From Actinomycetales bacterium (GTDB lineage: Bacteria; Actinomycetota; Actinomycetes; Actinomycetales; Kineosporiaceae): 64,000 nucleotides of DNA. This document shows positions 52,077 through 61,758 of the stretch, piece by piece. A program made the position numbers and the translations under genes. Location: positions 1 through 64,000 of the forward strand of contig JAAYAH010000190.1 in NCBI GenBank assembly GCA_012719445.1. Direction: 5' to 3'. Numbering within the stretch: the first letter of the stretch is position 1; each line of letters starts with the position of its first letter. Under the pieces are notes generated by a model. That model did no database searches. It was not told where the DNA came from and worked only from the letters and a program-made list of their open reading frames with translations.

Positions 52077-52994
52077 TCAGCGGGGTTGGTCGACGATCCG
52101 CGCCCCGGGGACCGGGCCACGGGCACGGCGCACGTCGCGGACCGTCCCGGAGGCGGTGAGCGCGACCGACAGGTCGAGGGCGTGCTCGGCGTCCCTGGCG
52201 AGGAAGACCACCGTCGGCCCCGAACCGGAGACCAGCCCGCCGAGCGCCCCGGCATCCCTGCCCACGTGGAGGGTCCGCCGCAGCGAGGGCGCGAGCGAGC
52301 ACGCCGCGGGCTGCATGTCGTTGACGAGGCTGGCGCCCAGCGCCGCGGGGTCCCCGGACCGCAGCGCCTTCATGAGCCGGTCGGGCACCCGGGGGACCGG
52401 CAGGACCCGGTCGGCGCGCAGCCGGTCCAGCTCGGCGTACACGGTCGCGGTCGAGAGCCCGTACCCGGCGAGCGCGACGACCCAGTGGTGCTCGCCCCGG
52501 GCCAGCGCCGCGGTGAGCCGCTCCCCGCGGCCGGTGCCGATCGCCGTCCCGCCGAGCACCGAGAACGGCACGTCCGCGCCCAGTTCGGCGGCGAGCTCGC
52601 ACAGGCCGTCGCGGGACAGGCCGACCCGCCACAGCGCGTCGCAGGCGACGAGGGCCGCCGCGGCGTCCGCCGACCCGCCGGCCATGCCGCCGGCCACCGG
52701 GATCCCCTTGCGGATGTGCAGGTGGACACCGTCGGGGACACCCGCTCGCTCGGCCAGGAGCAGGGCGGCCCGCACGGCGATGTTGTCCGTGCCCGTCGGC
52801 ACGTCCTCGGCCTGGCTGCCCTCGACCGTGACGGTGATCTCGTCGGCAGGGGTCGCGGTGACGTCGTCGTAGAGGGAGATCGCGTGGAAGACGGTCGCGA
52901 GCTCGTGGTAACCGTCCCGCCGGGGACCTCCGACCACGAGGCCGAGGTTGACCTTGGCGGGGACGCGTACGGTGATCCCGGCCTGCGTCGTCAT
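52077..52994 (-). CDS. ispE: 4-diphosphocytidyl-2-C-methyl-D-erythritol kinase
   Basis: A GHMP kinase (305 aa) of the MEP isoprenoid pathway. VRVPAKVNLGLVVGGPRRDG at the N-terminus carries the catalytic Lys, the ATP loop is PVAGGMAGGSADAAAAL, and the C-terminal GLVSGSGPTVVFL is the third motif. The ATG at 52994 has AGGAGG eight bases upstream. It follows ksgA by about 110 bp in the conserved rpf-ksgA-ispE order. Confidence 0.94.
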   Translation of the reverse strand: MTTQAGITVRVPAKVNLGLVVGGPRRDGYHELATVFHAISLYDDVTATPADEITVTVEGSQAEDVPTGTDNIAVRAALLLAERAGVPDGVHLHIRKGIPVAGGMAGGSADAAAALVACDALWRVGLSRDGLCELAAELGADVPFSVLGGTAIGTGRGERLTAALARGEHHWVVALAGYGLSTATVYAELDRLRADRVLPVPRVPDRLMKALRSGDPAALGASLVNDMQPAACSLAPSLRRTLHVGRDAGALGGLVSGSGPTVVFLARDAEHALDLSVALTASGTVRDVRRARGPVPGARIVDQPR

Positions 52995-53105
52995 GGTCTC
53001 GGCCTCCTGCCCCACCGCCCGGACCCCCACGCCACCCTAGCCACTGGGTCGGGAGAGGTCCCTCCTGTCGTGCCGTCCGCCGGGTCACCCCTCGGCGGGG
53101 TCACC

Positions 53106-54008
53106 CTACGGCCGGTCGTCCCCCGGCCGGGTCGTCCCGTCGGCCCGGTCCCGGGTGAGGGCCCGGGTGAGGGCGACGAAGTCCGCCACGCCCAGCCGCT
53201 CGCCCCTCGCCCCCGGGTCGATCCCCGCTCGGCGGCACGCCTGCTCCGCGGCCTCCGCCGAGCCCGCCCACCGGGCCAGCGCGGCCCGCAACGTCTTGCG
53301 GCGTTGGGCGAACGCCGCGTCGACGCAGGCGAACACCGCCTCCCGGGAGCCGGGCTCGGCCGGCGGGTCGCGGCGGAGGAAGGACACCAGACCGGACTCC
53401 ACGTTCGGGACCGGCCAGAAGACCGACCGCGGCACGGAGCCGGCCCGGCGCGCCTCCGCGTACCAGGCCAGCTTCACCGAGGGGATGCCGTACGCCCCCT
53501 CCCCCGGCCGCGCCGCGAGCCGCGCCGCGACCTCGGCCTGCACCATCACCAGGCCGGAGCGGAGCGAGGGGAGGGCGGCGAGGAAGCCCAGCAGGACCGG
53601 GACGGCGATGTTGTAGGGCAGGTTCGCGACCAGGGCGCCCGGCGGGGGCCCTGGCAGGGACCGCACCCGCAGCGCGTCGGCGGCGACGACGGTGAGCCGG
53701 TCCACGGCGGCTGGCGCCCGCCGGGCGACGGTGTCCGGCAGGGCTCCGGCGAGGACCGGGTCGACCTCGACGGCGACCACCCTGGCCCCGGTCTCCAGCA
53801 GGGCGAGGGTCAGCGAGCCCAGCCCCGGTCCGATCTCGACGACGGTGTCCCCCGGTCCGACGGCCGCGAGCCTGGCGATCCGCCGCACGGTGTTCGCGTC
53901 GTGCACGAAGTTCTGGCCGAGGGCCTTGGTCGGCCGGATCCCGAGCGCGGCCGCGAGACCGCGGAGGTCGGCGGCCCCGAGCAGGTCGACGGTCGCTGGC
54001 CCGGTCAT
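53106..54008 (-). CDS. rsmA: 16S rRNA (adenine1518-N6/adenine1519-N6)-dimethyltransferase
   Basis: KsgA (300 aa), which dimethylates two adenines near the 3' end of 16S rRNA. It has [22 protein letters not shown] motif [16 protein letters not shown], and the adenine-binding motif [10 protein letters not shown]. The C-terminal helical domain ([15 protein letters not shown]) is intact. The ATG at 54008 lies close to a G-rich stretch. A hairpin terminator separates it from rpf, so its transcription may be partly independent. Confidence 0.95.
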   Translation of the reverse strand: MTGPATVDLLGAADLRGLAAALGIRPTKALGQNFVHDANTVRRIARLAAVGPGDTVVEIGPGLGSLTLALLETGARVVAVEVDPVLAGALPDTVARRAPAAVDRLTVVAADALRVRSLPGPPPGALVANLPYNIAVPVLLGFLAALPSLRSGLVMVQAEVAARLAARPGEGAYGIPSVKLAWYAEARRAGSVPRSVFWPVPNVESGLVSFLRRDPPAEPGSREAVFACVDAAFAQRRKTLRAALARWAGSAEAAEQACRRAGIDPGARGERLGVADFVALTRALTRDRADGTTRPGDDRP

Positions 54009-54023
54009 CCCCCCAGCGTGGCA

Positions 54024-54064
54024 GACCCCGCCCCCTGTCCCGTCGGGGGACCGGGGGCGGGGTC
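54024..54064 (-). terminator. Hairpin between rpf and ksgA
   Basis: A 12-bp perfect stem (GACCCCGCCCCC at 54024-54035 with 54053-54064) and an inner TCCC/GGGA stem lie 8 bp beyond the rpf stop and 15 bp before the ksgA start. It may limit read-through from rpf to ksgA. Confidence 0.7.
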
Positions 54065-54072
54065 CCGAGGAC

Positions 54073-55284
54073 TCAGCTGAACAGCAGCCTGCCGCAGCTG
54101 GGCCAGGAGCCGGCACCGGCGCGGCGGTACAGGATCTTCGCGCGGGCGGTCTGCTCACCGGCGGAGGCCCGGCTCGGCAGCCCGCTGCCACCGACCCCGC
54201 GCCAGGTGGGGACGCTGAACTGGTAAAGGCCGTGGTAGCGCCCGTTCGGGCTGACCGCACGCGGGTTCCCGCCCGACTCGCAGCGGGCCAGCGCCGACCA
54301 GTTCAGCGAGTCCGCGGAGCCGCTCGCCCGGTCGTCTCCCCCGGTCGACCGGCGCGAGCTCGAACCGGAGGACCCGGTGGAGCGGTTCCAGGACGGGGAC
54401 GACGACGACCCCGACGACCCGGTCCCGACCTGCAGCACCCGGGTCACCGGCTTCCGCCGGACCGAACTGGAGACCACCGACCGGGCGATCTCCCTCCCCC
54501 CGACGGACACGACCTGGTAGACGACCTCCCGCACGCCGTCCCGGCCCTTGGTGACGACCCGCGTCCGCCCGGAGGGCAGCTCGTCGGTCTTCGTCCGGGT
54601 GGTGGTGAAGGCGATCGACTCCCGCTCGGTGACCCGCGTCGTCCGGACCCGGGACACCGTCACGTCCATGCCCTCGGTCAGGGACCTGCCCACCGCGGGC
54701 GACACCTGCTCGCCGGGGCCGAGTTGCAGGCCCTGCTCGGTGAGGAACTCCCCGACCGTGCGCGAGGCGGTGACGACGGTGCGCCGGCTGCCGGCGACGA
54801 CGAGGTCGACCTCGACCGGCGAGGCCAGGTCGAGGGTCAGCCCGCCGGGGCCGATCCGGGTGGACCGGGAGACGGGCATGCGGGTCGCGTCCGCATGGAT
54901 GCCCAGGACCTCGAGCGCGGCCCCCACCGTCTGCTCCGTCGTCCAGTAGACCCGGGACCTGCCGTTCTCGGAGATCGTGAACGGTCGGGCGTGCCGGACG
55001 ACGACCCGGGCGCCGTCCTCGAGTCGGGTGGCCGCCGCCGGGATCACGAGGTCGCGCTCGGAGATGTCGACCCCCCTGGCGGCGAGCAGGGCGTTGACCG
55101 TCCCGGGCGCGTCGGTGACCTTCGTGGTCGCTCCGTCCACGGTGAGGGTGACGTCGGTGCCGGAGGTGACGTAGAGGAGACCACCGGCGACGAGGGCGAG
55201 TGAGGCGACGGCGACCGCCGGCCAACCCACCCGCGAGGTGAGGGTTCGGGGCACGATGCTCCAGACCTCGATCCTCCCGGGCAC
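54073..55284 (-). CDS. rpfB: Resuscitation-promoting factor, RpfB type
   Basis: An exported or membrane-anchored lytic transglycosylase (403 aa) that cleaves peptidoglycan and helps regrowth. An N-terminal TM anchor ([17 protein letters not shown]) is followed by three DUF348 repeats, a G5 domain, a Ser-rich linker and the C-terminal Rpf domain with catalytic Glu in [10 protein letters not shown] and [12 protein letters not shown]. The start is the GTG at 55284, conserved with the second rpf; a GTG at 55251 is another option. Gene order tatD-rpf-ksgA-ispE matches mycobacterial rpfB. Confidence 0.93.
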   Translation of the reverse strand: MPGRIEVWSIVPRTLTSRVGWPAVAVASLALVAGGLLYVTSGTDVTLTVDGATTKVTDAPGTVNALLAARGVDISERDLVIPAAATRLEDGARVVVRHARPFTISENGRSRVYWTTEQTVGAALEVLGIHADATRMPVSRSTRIGPGGLTLDLASPVEVDLVVAGSRRTVVTASRTVGEFLTEQGLQLGPGEQVSPAVGRSLTEGMDVTVSRVRTTRVTERESIAFTTTRTKTDELPSGRTRVVTKGRDGVREVVYQVVSVGGREIARSVVSSSVRRKPVTRVLQVGTGSSGSSSSPSWNRSTGSSGSSSRRSTGGDDRASGSADSLNWSALARCESGGNPRAVSPNGRYHGLYQFSVPTWRGVGGSGLPSRASAGEQTARAKILYRRAGAGSWPSCGRLLFS

Positions 55285-55662
55285 GGAGTCCGAAGGCAGC
55301 CTGCCCCCCCGAGCGGGACGTGATCCGACGGATCCCGCCCCTGCGGGGAACCACGGGACCGCGGCTCCCCGACATCCGCCTCCGGGTGACTTCCGATCCC
55401 GGCTGCTGAGATCGAACCGTAACCGTTTTCATGGCGTCCCCCAAGAGGGTGGCCATGTCACTCAGCGTAGAGGATTGATCTACTTAACGTGTCGATGCAG
55501 GTGGATCGCGCGTCACCCCATGGAATGTGATCCGCAGCACATTTCGAGGGGCAGGGGGTCGGGAACGTCCTTGATAGGCCGATCGGGCGAATCCCGGGGC
55601 ACCGCGACGAGCCGGCGCCGTCGTCACCGCGGGCGACCGGGACCACGGGTGTTTCCTGCCGG
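55285..55662 (-). other. Structured 5' region of rpf
   Basis: These 378 bp lie between tatD and the rpf start, with no convincing gene. On the minus strand there are several possible hairpins: GCGGGA…TCCCGC enclosing GATCC-GAC-GGATC (about 55313-55338), and TTCGATC…GATCGGAA near 55400. The stretch around 55460-55500 is AT-rich and may hold the promoter. I looked for the c-di-AMP (ydaO) riboswitch known from some rpf genes and could not recognise its conserved core. Confidence 0.4.
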
Positions 55663-56556
55663 TCACCACGGTCCGTAGAGGCGCTCCGAGGTCGCGTCCA
55701 GGACCCGGCAGAGCTCCTCCAGCTCCGTCCCGAGCACCTCGGCCATGCAGCGCACGGTCAGCGGGACGAGGTAGCTGGCGTTCGGCCTGCCACGGTGAGG
55801 CATCGGCGCGAGGTAGGGGGCGTCGGTCTCGACCAGGACGGACCCGGGACCCGCGACGGCCAGCGCCTCGCGCAGCCCGGAGGCGTTGCGGAAGGTCAGG
55901 TTGCCGGCGAAGGACAGGTACCAGCCGTTGTCGAGGCAGCGCCGGGCCATGGCGGCGTCGCCGGAGAAGCAGTGCAGCACCGTGCGCTCCGGCGCCCCCT
56001 CGGCGTCGAGGATCCGCAGCACGTCGTCGTGGGCGTCCCGGTCGTGGATCTGCAGCACCTTCCCGAGCCGCTTGGCGAGGTCGATGTGCCGCCGGAAGGA
56101 CTCCTCCTGGGCAGCCCTGCCCTCGACGTCCTCCGCGGGGACCCAATGGTGGTCCAGCCCGGTCTCCCCGATCACCCGCACCCGGGGATGTCCGGCCAGC
56201 GCCTCGATCTCGGCGAAGGCCGCCTCGAACGCCTTCCACCCCGTCACCGCGTCGGGAGCCGAGGTGACCGCGGACGAGGTGACCGCGGACGAGGTGACGA
56301 GGGCCGACGCCTCGGTCGGGTGCAGGGCGACCCCGCCGAGCAGGGTGGGGTGCGCCGCGACGGCCTGCACCGTCCACCGAGCGCTCGGCAGCTCGCAACC
56401 GATCTGGATCGCGCGGGTGACGTTGACGGCCGCCGCGGCAGCCAACGCCTCCCTGACGTCCCACGGCTGTTCCCCGGCACGCGCGTGGTCGAGGTGGGCG
56501 TGGTTGTCCACCACGGGCCACGGGAGCGGGTCGGGGGTTGGCGGACGTCCGGTCAC
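55663..56556 (-). CDS. tatD: TatD-family metal-dependent deoxyribonuclease
   Basis: A TIM-barrel hydrolase (297 aa) with all metal ligands: HAHLDH, the Glu in GETGLDHH, HDRDAHDD, HCFSGD and the Asp in ETDAPYLAP. It is 30-40 residues longer than usual, in part from an inserted Val-Thr-Ser-Ser-Ala repeat after ALHPTEASAL. It starts at the GTG at 56556; the ribosome site is weak. Upstream is metG, downstream rpf, the usual actinobacterial order. Confidence 0.92.
   Translation of the reverse strand: MTGRPPTPDPLPWPVVDNHAHLDHARAGEQPWDVREALAAAAAVNVTRAIQIGCELPSARWTVQAVAAHPTLLGGVALHPTEASALVTSSAVTSSAVTSAPDAVTGWKAFEAAFAEIEALAGHPRVRVIGETGLDHHWVPAEDVEGRAAQEESFRRHIDLAKRLGKVLQIHDRDAHDDVLRILDAEGAPERTVLHCFSGDAAMARRCLDNGWYLSFAGNLTFRNASGLREALAVAGPGSVLVETDAPYLAPMPHRGRPNASYLVPLTVRCMAEVLGTELEELCRVLDATSERLYGPW
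56261..56305. repeat. 15-bp tandem repeat within tatD
   Basis: GAGGTGACCGCGGAC is repeated exactly twice (56261-56290), with a partial third copy. It encodes VTSSA units in a surface loop of TatD. It is in frame, so copy changes do not disrupt the gene. Confidence 0.8.
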
Positions 56557-56752
56557 GCCACGAGCCTACGAGAGAGCACCCGCGGGGAGGCCGCCCCACG
56601 AACAACCACCCACGCAGCCACGCAAGGGCTGACCGGATGAGGGGACCGGTCTCGCGCACCACGGCAGCGCACCGGGACACGCCCCGCCGACACCACCCCA
56701 CCGACCGTCGATCGGGTGACCCGCCACGGACGGCCCATTCCCTGGACCCCAT

Positions 56753-56780
56753 GGGTGACCCGCCCGTCGGGGGATCACCC
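56753..56780 (-). terminator. metG terminator-like hairpin
   Basis: GGGTGA-CCC (from 56753) can pair with GGG-a-TCACCC (to 56780), with one bulged A, just beyond the metG stop at 56787. The rest of the 230-bp gap to tatD (56557-56786) shows no gene. Confidence 0.5.
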
Positions 56781-56786
56781 GTTCGC

Positions 56787-58649
56787 CTAACGACCCGGCA
56801 CGGCGTCGTCCGCTCGCCCACCTCGGCCCGGCCGGAAGCACCCGCGCGAGTTGGCCCGCAGCCGCTCCAGCTCCTCCTCCACGATCGAGTCGTCGAGCTT
56901 GCGGAACACCGGGGTCGGCGCGCCGACCGGGGTCCCCGGCACGATCGGGACCCGACGCCACGGCCCGACCGTCGCGTCCACCCGGTAGTCGCCCGTGAGC
57001 ACCGGGTACCCCGGCCCGCCGTCGAGGTCGTCGACCTCGTCGATCCTCGGCATCGGCGAGACGGTTCCCGCGCCGCCCATGACCTCGTGCACGGTCTGCG
57101 CGCTGTGCGGGAGGAACGGCGAGAGCAGGGTGCGGCAGTCGCTCACCGCCTGGGCCGCCACGTGCAGCACGGTCTCCATCCGCTCCGGGTCGGCGGTGCG
57201 CAGCTTCCACGGCGCCTGGTCGGACAGGTACTTGTTCGCCTCGGCCACCGCCCGCATCGCCTCGGTGATCGCCTGCTTCTGCCGGTGGGAGGCCAACAGC
57301 GAGCCCACCCCGTCGAAGGCGGCTCCGGTCGCCGCGAGCAGGGCGTTGTCGGCGTCGGTCAGCGCGCCCGCGGCCGGGATCGCGCCGACGTTCTTGTGGA
57401 TCATGGAGGCGGTACGGTTCACCAGGTTGCCCCAGCCGGCGACCAGCTCGTCGTTGGTCCGGCGGACGAACTCGGACCAGGTGAAGTCGGTGTCCTGGGT
57501 CTCCGGGCCGGCGACCGCGATGAAGTACCGCAGCGCGTCCGGCTGGTAACGGGCCAGCACGTCACGCACGTAGATGACGACGCCGCGGCTGGAGGAGAAC
57601 TGCCGACCCTCCATGGTGAGGAACTCGCTGCTGACCACCTCGGTGGGCAGGTTGAGCGCCCCGTAGGTGCCTGGCTCACCGCCCCGCGACCCCTTCCCGG
57701 AGTACGCCAGCAGCTCGGCGGGCCAGATCTGGGAGTGGAAGGTGATGTTGTCCTTGCCCATGAAGTACGACGACCGCGCGGCCGGGTCGCACCACCAGGC
57801 CCGCCAGGCGTCCGGGTCCCCGGTGCGCCGCGCCCACTCGATCGAGGCCGACAGGTACCCGATGACCGCGTCGAACCAGACGTACAACCGCTTGTTCTGG
57901 TTCTCCTCCCACCCGGGCAGCGGAACCGGGATGCCCCAGTCGATGTCCCGGGTCATCGCCCGGGGGCGGACGTCCTCGAGCAGGTTGAGCGAGAACTTGA
58001 TGACGTTGGGACGCCAGTCCCCCGACGCCGAGCGGTCCTGCAGCCAGGACCCCAGGGCCTCGGCCAGCGCCGGCAGGTCGAGGAAGAAGTGCTCGGTCTC
58101 GACGAACTGCGGCACCTCGCCGTCCACCCGGCTGTGCGGGTTCCTCAGCTCGGCGGCGTCGAGCTGGTTGCCGCAGTTGTCGCACTGGTCGCCGCGGGCA
58201 CCGTCGTAGCCGCAGATCGGGCAGGTGCCCTCGATGTAGCGGTCGGGCAGGGTGCGCCCGGTGGACGGCGAGATCGCCCCGGTCGTCGTCCGGGGGATCA
58301 TGTACCCGTTGCGGTGCACGGTGCGGAACAGCTCCTGCGCCACCGCGTAGTGGTTGCGGGTCGTGGTCCTGGTGAACAGGTCGTAGGCCAGGCCGAGGGC
58401 GTGCAGGTCCTCGACGATCACCCGGTTGTACCGGTCGGCGAGCGCCTTCGGCTGGACACCCTCCTGCTCGGCCTGGACCAGGATCGGCGTCCCGTGCTCG
58501 TCGGTGCCGGAGACCATGAGCACGTCGTGCCCCGCCATCCGCATGTACCGGCTGTAGACGTCCGAGGGGACCCCGAACCCGGCGACGTGGCCGATGTGTC
58601 GGGGGCCGTTGGCGTAGGGCCAGGCGACGGCGGAGAGCACGTGTGTCAT
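56787..58649 (-). CDS. metG: Methionyl-tRNA synthetase
   Basis: A class I aminoacyl-tRNA synthetase (620 aa). The HIGH motif is HIGH at 18-21 in [12 protein letters not shown] four-Cys zinc knuckle is present ([18 protein letters not shown]). The KMSKS loop is replaced by FSSSRG ([11 protein letters not shown]), a variant I recall from other actinobacterial MetRS. The helical anticodon domain is present ([14 protein letters not shown]), but no C-terminal tRNA-binding extension. The ATG at 58649 follows the HAD gene on the same strand by 9 bp. Confidence 0.95.
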   Translation of the reverse strand: MTHVLSAVAWPYANGPRHIGHVAGFGVPSDVYSRYMRMAGHDVLMVSGTDEHGTPILVQAEQEGVQPKALADRYNRVIVEDLHALGLAYDLFTRTTTRNHYAVAQELFRTVHRNGYMIPRTTTGAISPSTGRTLPDRYIEGTCPICGYDGARGDQCDNCGNQLDAAELRNPHSRVDGEVPQFVETEHFFLDLPALAEALGSWLQDRSASGDWRPNVIKFSLNLLEDVRPRAMTRDIDWGIPVPLPGWEENQNKRLYVWFDAVIGYLSASIEWARRTGDPDAWRAWWCDPAARSSYFMGKDNITFHSQIWPAELLAYSGKGSRGGEPGTYGALNLPTEVVSSEFLTMEGRQFSSSRGVVIYVRDVLARYQPDALRYFIAVAGPETQDTDFTWSEFVRRTNDELVAGWGNLVNRTASMIHKNVGAIPAAGALTDADNALLAATGAAFDGVGSLLASHRQKQAITEAMRAVAEANKYLSDQAPWKLRTADPERMETVLHVAAQAVSDCRTLLSPFLPHSAQTVHEVMGGAGTVSPMPRIDEVDDLDGGPGYPVLTGDYRVDATVGPWRRVPIVPGTPVGAPTPVFRKLDDSIVEEELERLRANSRGCFRPGRGGRADDAVPGR

Positions 58650-58658
58650 GACCCGATC

Positions 58659-59354
58659 CTAGGGAGGCATGCGACCCGACCGATCCGAGGGAGGTGCGCC
58701 CGCGGACTCCCCGCCCGTGAGGATGCGCACCGCCTCGTCCAGGGAGTCGACGGCGGCGTCCGGCGCCGGGAGCCCGTCGTCCCAGGATCGCCCGTGACGC
58801 AGCCAGATCGTGCGCAGGCCGACCCCCCGGCCGCCGACGACGTCCCACTGAGGGGAGTCGCCGACCATCCAGCCGGTGCCGTCGAGTCGCTCGCCGCAGC
58901 GCCGGGCCGCGACCTCGAAGATGCGGGGATCGGGCTTGCCCACCCCGAGCTCCCCGGACACCGCGATCGCGTCGACGACGGCGTCGAGCCCGGAGCGGCG
59001 GATCTTGGCCCGCTGCAGTGCGGTGTCGCCGTTCGTCACGATCGCGATCCGCCAGCCGGCCCGGCGCAGGAGAACGAGGGCACGCAACGCGCCCGGGTCG
59101 GGCTCGACGAGCGCCACCATGCGCTCACGGCACGCCTCGATCAGGGTGGGGACGGGCTCGTCGAGGCCGAGACGCTCGCGGACCGCCGTGAAGAACGCCT
59201 CCCGCGGGGTGTACCCGCCGCAGTCGGCGTCCACCAGCCAGGCGACCTCGTCGGCGCCGAGAGCGTGGTCGGCCGCCCACTCGGTCGCCCAGCGCCGGAC
59301 CAGGCCGGCGCGATCGACGAGCGTGTCGTCGAGATCGAAGATCACGAGGGGCAT
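58659..59354 (-). CDS. HAD-superfamily hydrolase
   Basis: A 231-aa phosphatase-like protein. Motif I is VIFDLDDTLVD with the nucleophile Asp, motif II TNGD, motif III Lys in GVGKPDPRIF, and motif IV GDSPQWDVVG. The helical cap is type C1, similar to phosphoglycolate phosphatase or YjjG-type nucleotidases. The substrate is unknown. The ATG at 59354 is chosen because it begins right at the family start; the ribosome site is weak. It is probably co-transcribed with metG, 9 bp downstream. Confidence 0.87.
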   Translation of the reverse strand: MPLVIFDLDDTLVDRAGLVRRWATEWAADHALGADEVAWLVDADCGGYTPREAFFTAVRERLGLDEPVPTLIEACRERMVALVEPDPGALRALVLLRRAGWRIAIVTNGDTALQRAKIRRSGLDAVVDAIAVSGELGVGKPDPRIFEVAARRCGERLDGTGWMVGDSPQWDVVGGRGVGLRTIWLRHGRSWDDGLPAPDAAVDSLDEAVRILTGGESAGAPPSDRSGRMPP

Positions 59355-59801
59355 ACCTGCATTCTCGACCGGAGCGGTGCGTTTCTCGCCCCGTTTCGCC
59401 GAACCCCCGGGCCGACGGCGCGCTCCGGCCCGACGGCGCACGGGTCGGGTGAGCCCGGGCCGGGAACCGGTGACGTGACGCACGGCCTGCCGGCCGCCGG
59501 CGCCGTCCGGGTCGCCCGGCCGGCGGCACCGGTACGGCGCAGCGGACCGTGGCCGGAGCGGCGACCGGCCAGTTCGGCACGGACGGCCGTCACCCACACG
59601 GAGGAATCACCGCACAGCGATCCAGATCACCCCATGGGGGATCTTCAGTTCCTCTCGCGAGATGTCGATAGCCGAGTGCATGATCAATGTCGTCATCCTC
59701 CGGCAGTCGACCCGACGGACGCCACGGGGGTCACGCCACGGGGGTGGGGACCTGCTCCGCCTGTTCCGCCGGCTCCGCCACCGGCGCGAACGGCGGACAC
59801 C
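59355..59801. other. Divergent gap between the HAD and sialidase genes
   Basis: These 447 bp have no gene I can support. The part 59600-59700 is clearly less GC-rich and is the likely promoter area for the rightward sialidase. It includes a 10-bp palindrome TCTCGCGAGA (59653-59662). Frames spanning the gap are low-complexity Arg/Pro/Gly translations without homology. Confidence 0.45.
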
Positions 59802-61349
59802 GTGATCCGCCCCGGCGGGAGGCGCCGCCCGCGGCGACGGATCGGCGTCGCGATCGCCCTGAGCGTCGCCGCGACGGGGCTGGTCGCCGGGTCCGGTCCG
59901 GCCGCGTCCGCCGCCGGTTCGGCCCCTGGTCGGGGTCAGGGTCCGGGTCAGGGTCCGGGAGGGGCGACGGTGGCCTCGTCGGCGCCGAGCTGCTCGTCGA
60001 CCCCGTTCCGGTCGAAACCGTCGGAGTCCCGGTGGTTCCGCATCCCGGCCGTCGTGCGGACGCCGAAGGGAACCCTCGTGGCCTTCGCCGAGCGCCGGGA
60101 CCGTGACGACAGCGACCTGGGCAACTTCGAGATCGTGACCGCCCGGTCCACCGACCACGGCTGCACCTGGAGCCCGTACCGGGTCATCGGCAACGACGCG
60201 AGCAACCGGGTCTCCAACCCGACCCCGGTCGTCGACACCACCACCGGGAAGATCTTCCTGTTCTCCGGCGTCACCGTCCGCCCGGGGAGCGGGGGCCGGG
60301 GCAAGGGCCTGTACCTGCAGACCAGCTCCGACGACGGCCGGACGTTCACCCCGCTGCTGAGCCGGCCGATCCGGCCGTCGGGCGCCTACAAGGGCGGGCT
60401 GCCGGGACCGGGCCACGGCATCCAGCTCAGGGTCCACCACAAGGGGCGCCTGATCATCCCGATGGGGTACCGGACGTCGGCCGGGTACTACGGCGCCTAC
60501 GGCATCTACAGCGACGACCACGGCTCGACCTGGCGGGTCGGGTTCGACCAGCAGGACACGACCGGGAACATCAAGCTCATCGAGGGCACCATCGCCGAGC
60601 AGGCGGACGGTGAGCTCTTCATCAGCTACCGGGTCAAGCGGGACGGCGCCAAGGCAGGCACGGTCCGGCGGTTCGCCCGGTCCTCGAACGGCGGGACCAC
60701 CCTGAGCAGGGCCTTCCGACTGGACGAGGACCTCCCGATCGTCTCCGTCCAGGGCAGCGCGCTGGGGCTCACCGGGATCCACAGCAACAAGCTGCTGTTC
60801 TCCGCCCCTGCCGACCGGACGCCGACCCTGCGCCGGGACATGACCATCTTCGTGAGCCGGACCCGGGGCGACACCTGGGGCAGGCGGTACCAGGTGGAAC
60901 TGGAGAGCACGCCCGGGTCCTACTCCGACCTGGTGCAGGTCGACGCCGGCACCGTCGGGGTGCTCTACGAGACCGGGATCGCCAGGTGGAAGGAACGGAT
61001 CGCCTTCGAGTCGGTGGCGATCCCGGCTCTGTCCGAGCCGCCGTCGGTGCCCTCGAGCCTGTCCCACCTGACGTCCTCGACCCGGCTCACCCCGTCGGTG
61101 AACCCGAGGGTCAGGGCGACGGTGCGGGTGGCGGGGATCTCGTCCCCTCCCGGACGGGTCACCCTCACCGCCACCCGCCCGGGCACGTCCCGCTCCGCCT
61201 CGGTGCTCCTCACCTACTCCAACCAGGGCACGCGCTGGATCACACTGCCGAGGCTCGCGAGGGGGACCTACACGCTGATCCTGAAGTACGGCGGCACCGG
61301 ACGGATCAAGCCGACCTCGCGGTCCGCCGGGACGATCCGGGTGTGGTGA
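59802..61349 (+). CDS. Secreted exo-alpha-sialidase (GH33) with C-terminal Ig-like domain
   Basis: A 515-aa exported sialidase. The Arg-rich signal peptide (RRRPRRRIGVAIALSVAATG) ends at about ASAAG. The six-bladed propeller has the FRIPAV motif bearing the first active-site Arg, Asp-boxes STDHGCTW, SSDDGRTF and SDDHGSTW, and near the end YSDL (candidate nucleophile Tyr) and VLYETG. A C-terminal beta domain (RATVRVAGISSPPGRVTLTA) may bind carbohydrate. The start GTG at 59802 lacks a good ribosome site, so the start is uncertain. It could release sialic or related nonulosonic acids. Confidence 0.85.
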   Translation: MIRPGGRRRPRRRIGVAIALSVAATGLVAGSGPAASAAGSAPGRGQGPGQGPGGATVASSAPSCSSTPFRSKPSESRWFRIPAVVRTPKGTLVAFAERRDRDDSDLGNFEIVTARSTDHGCTWSPYRVIGNDASNRVSNPTPVVDTTTGKIFLFSGVTVRPGSGGRGKGLYLQTSSDDGRTFTPLLSRPIRPSGAYKGGLPGPGHGIQLRVHHKGRLIIPMGYRTSAGYYGAYGIYSDDHGSTWRVGFDQQDTTGNIKLIEGTIAEQADGELFISYRVKRDGAKAGTVRRFARSSNGGTTLSRAFRLDEDLPIVSVQGSALGLTGIHSNKLLFSAPADRTPTLRRDMTIFVSRTRGDTWGRRYQVELESTPGSYSDLVQVDAGTVGVLYETGIARWKERIAFESVAIPALSEPPSVPSSLSHLTSSTRLTPSVNPRVRATVRVAGISSPPGRVTLTATRPGTSRSASVLLTYSNQGTRWITLPRLARGTYTLILKYGGTGRIKPTSRSAGTIRVW

Positions 61350-61572
61350 ACCGGGCCGGGCGGTTCCCCCGGGGAGCCGCCCCTCGGTCCCGGACGCCGG
61401 ACCTGCCGCCGGGCCCTGGAACCGAACCTGCCGCCGGATCCGTCACGCCGTCCGTCCGAGGCAACCGAAAGGGCCGTGCCTGCGTCGGAGGAACCGGGAG
61501 CGGCTCGAGCCGCTCGGGAACCGGTCCGCGCCGGAGGGGGCGGTCCGCACGGACACCGAGAAGAGGAACAGC

Positions 61573-61668
61573 ATGCGACACGCCACCCGCACCCGCCCGT
61601 CCCGGGGTGCCTGGCTCACCCGGATCCGCCTCAGGCGCCGGCAGCGGGGACGCACCTCGCGTCCGTGA
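61573..61668 (+). CDS. Possible 31-residue basic small protein
   Basis: An ATG preceded by AGAGGAA opens a 31-codon frame (MRHATRTRPSRGAWLTRIRL…), rich in Arg, in the 409-bp gap between the sialidase and second rpf genes. It stops 25 bp before the long terminator hairpin. It could be a real small ORF or chance; there is no family I recognise. The remainder of 61350-61758 has no other gene. Confidence 0.25.
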   Translation: MRHATRTRPSRGAWLTRIRLRRRQRGRTSRP

Positions 61669-61693
61669 CCGGCCGTCGGACGGCGAGACGACG

Positions 61694-61743
61694 GAAGGGG
61701 CAGGGTCTCCGATGGCGATGGCCATCGGAGACCCTGCCCCTTC
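61694..61743. terminator. 23-bp perfect hairpin between sialidase and second rpf
   Basis: 61694-61716 pairs perfectly with 61721-61743 (arm GAAGGGGCAGGGTCTCCGAT…) across a GATG loop. It lies between the convergent sialidase and rpf genes, 15 bp from the rpf stop, and should act in both directions. It is the longest perfect stem I found in the window. Confidence 0.9.
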
Positions 61744-61758
61744 GCCGGTCGACGACCC

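Noticed and set aside
54155-55456. A 433-residue frame overlapping rpf (possible upstream or nested gene)
   Set aside because: It mostly overlaps rpf in another frame, is Arg/Gly/Pro-rich without motifs, and its similarity to a frame at the second rpf follows from the shared DNA block.
55285-55500. Possible ydaO (c-di-AMP) riboswitch upstream of rpf
   Set aside because: Some rpf genes have one, and the region is structured, but I could not match the conserved core elements. A covariance-model search would decide.
56538-59801. Long plus-strand frame running into the sialidase
   Set aside because: The part before about 59802 is antisense to metG and the HAD gene and has no homology; only the end is the sialidase.
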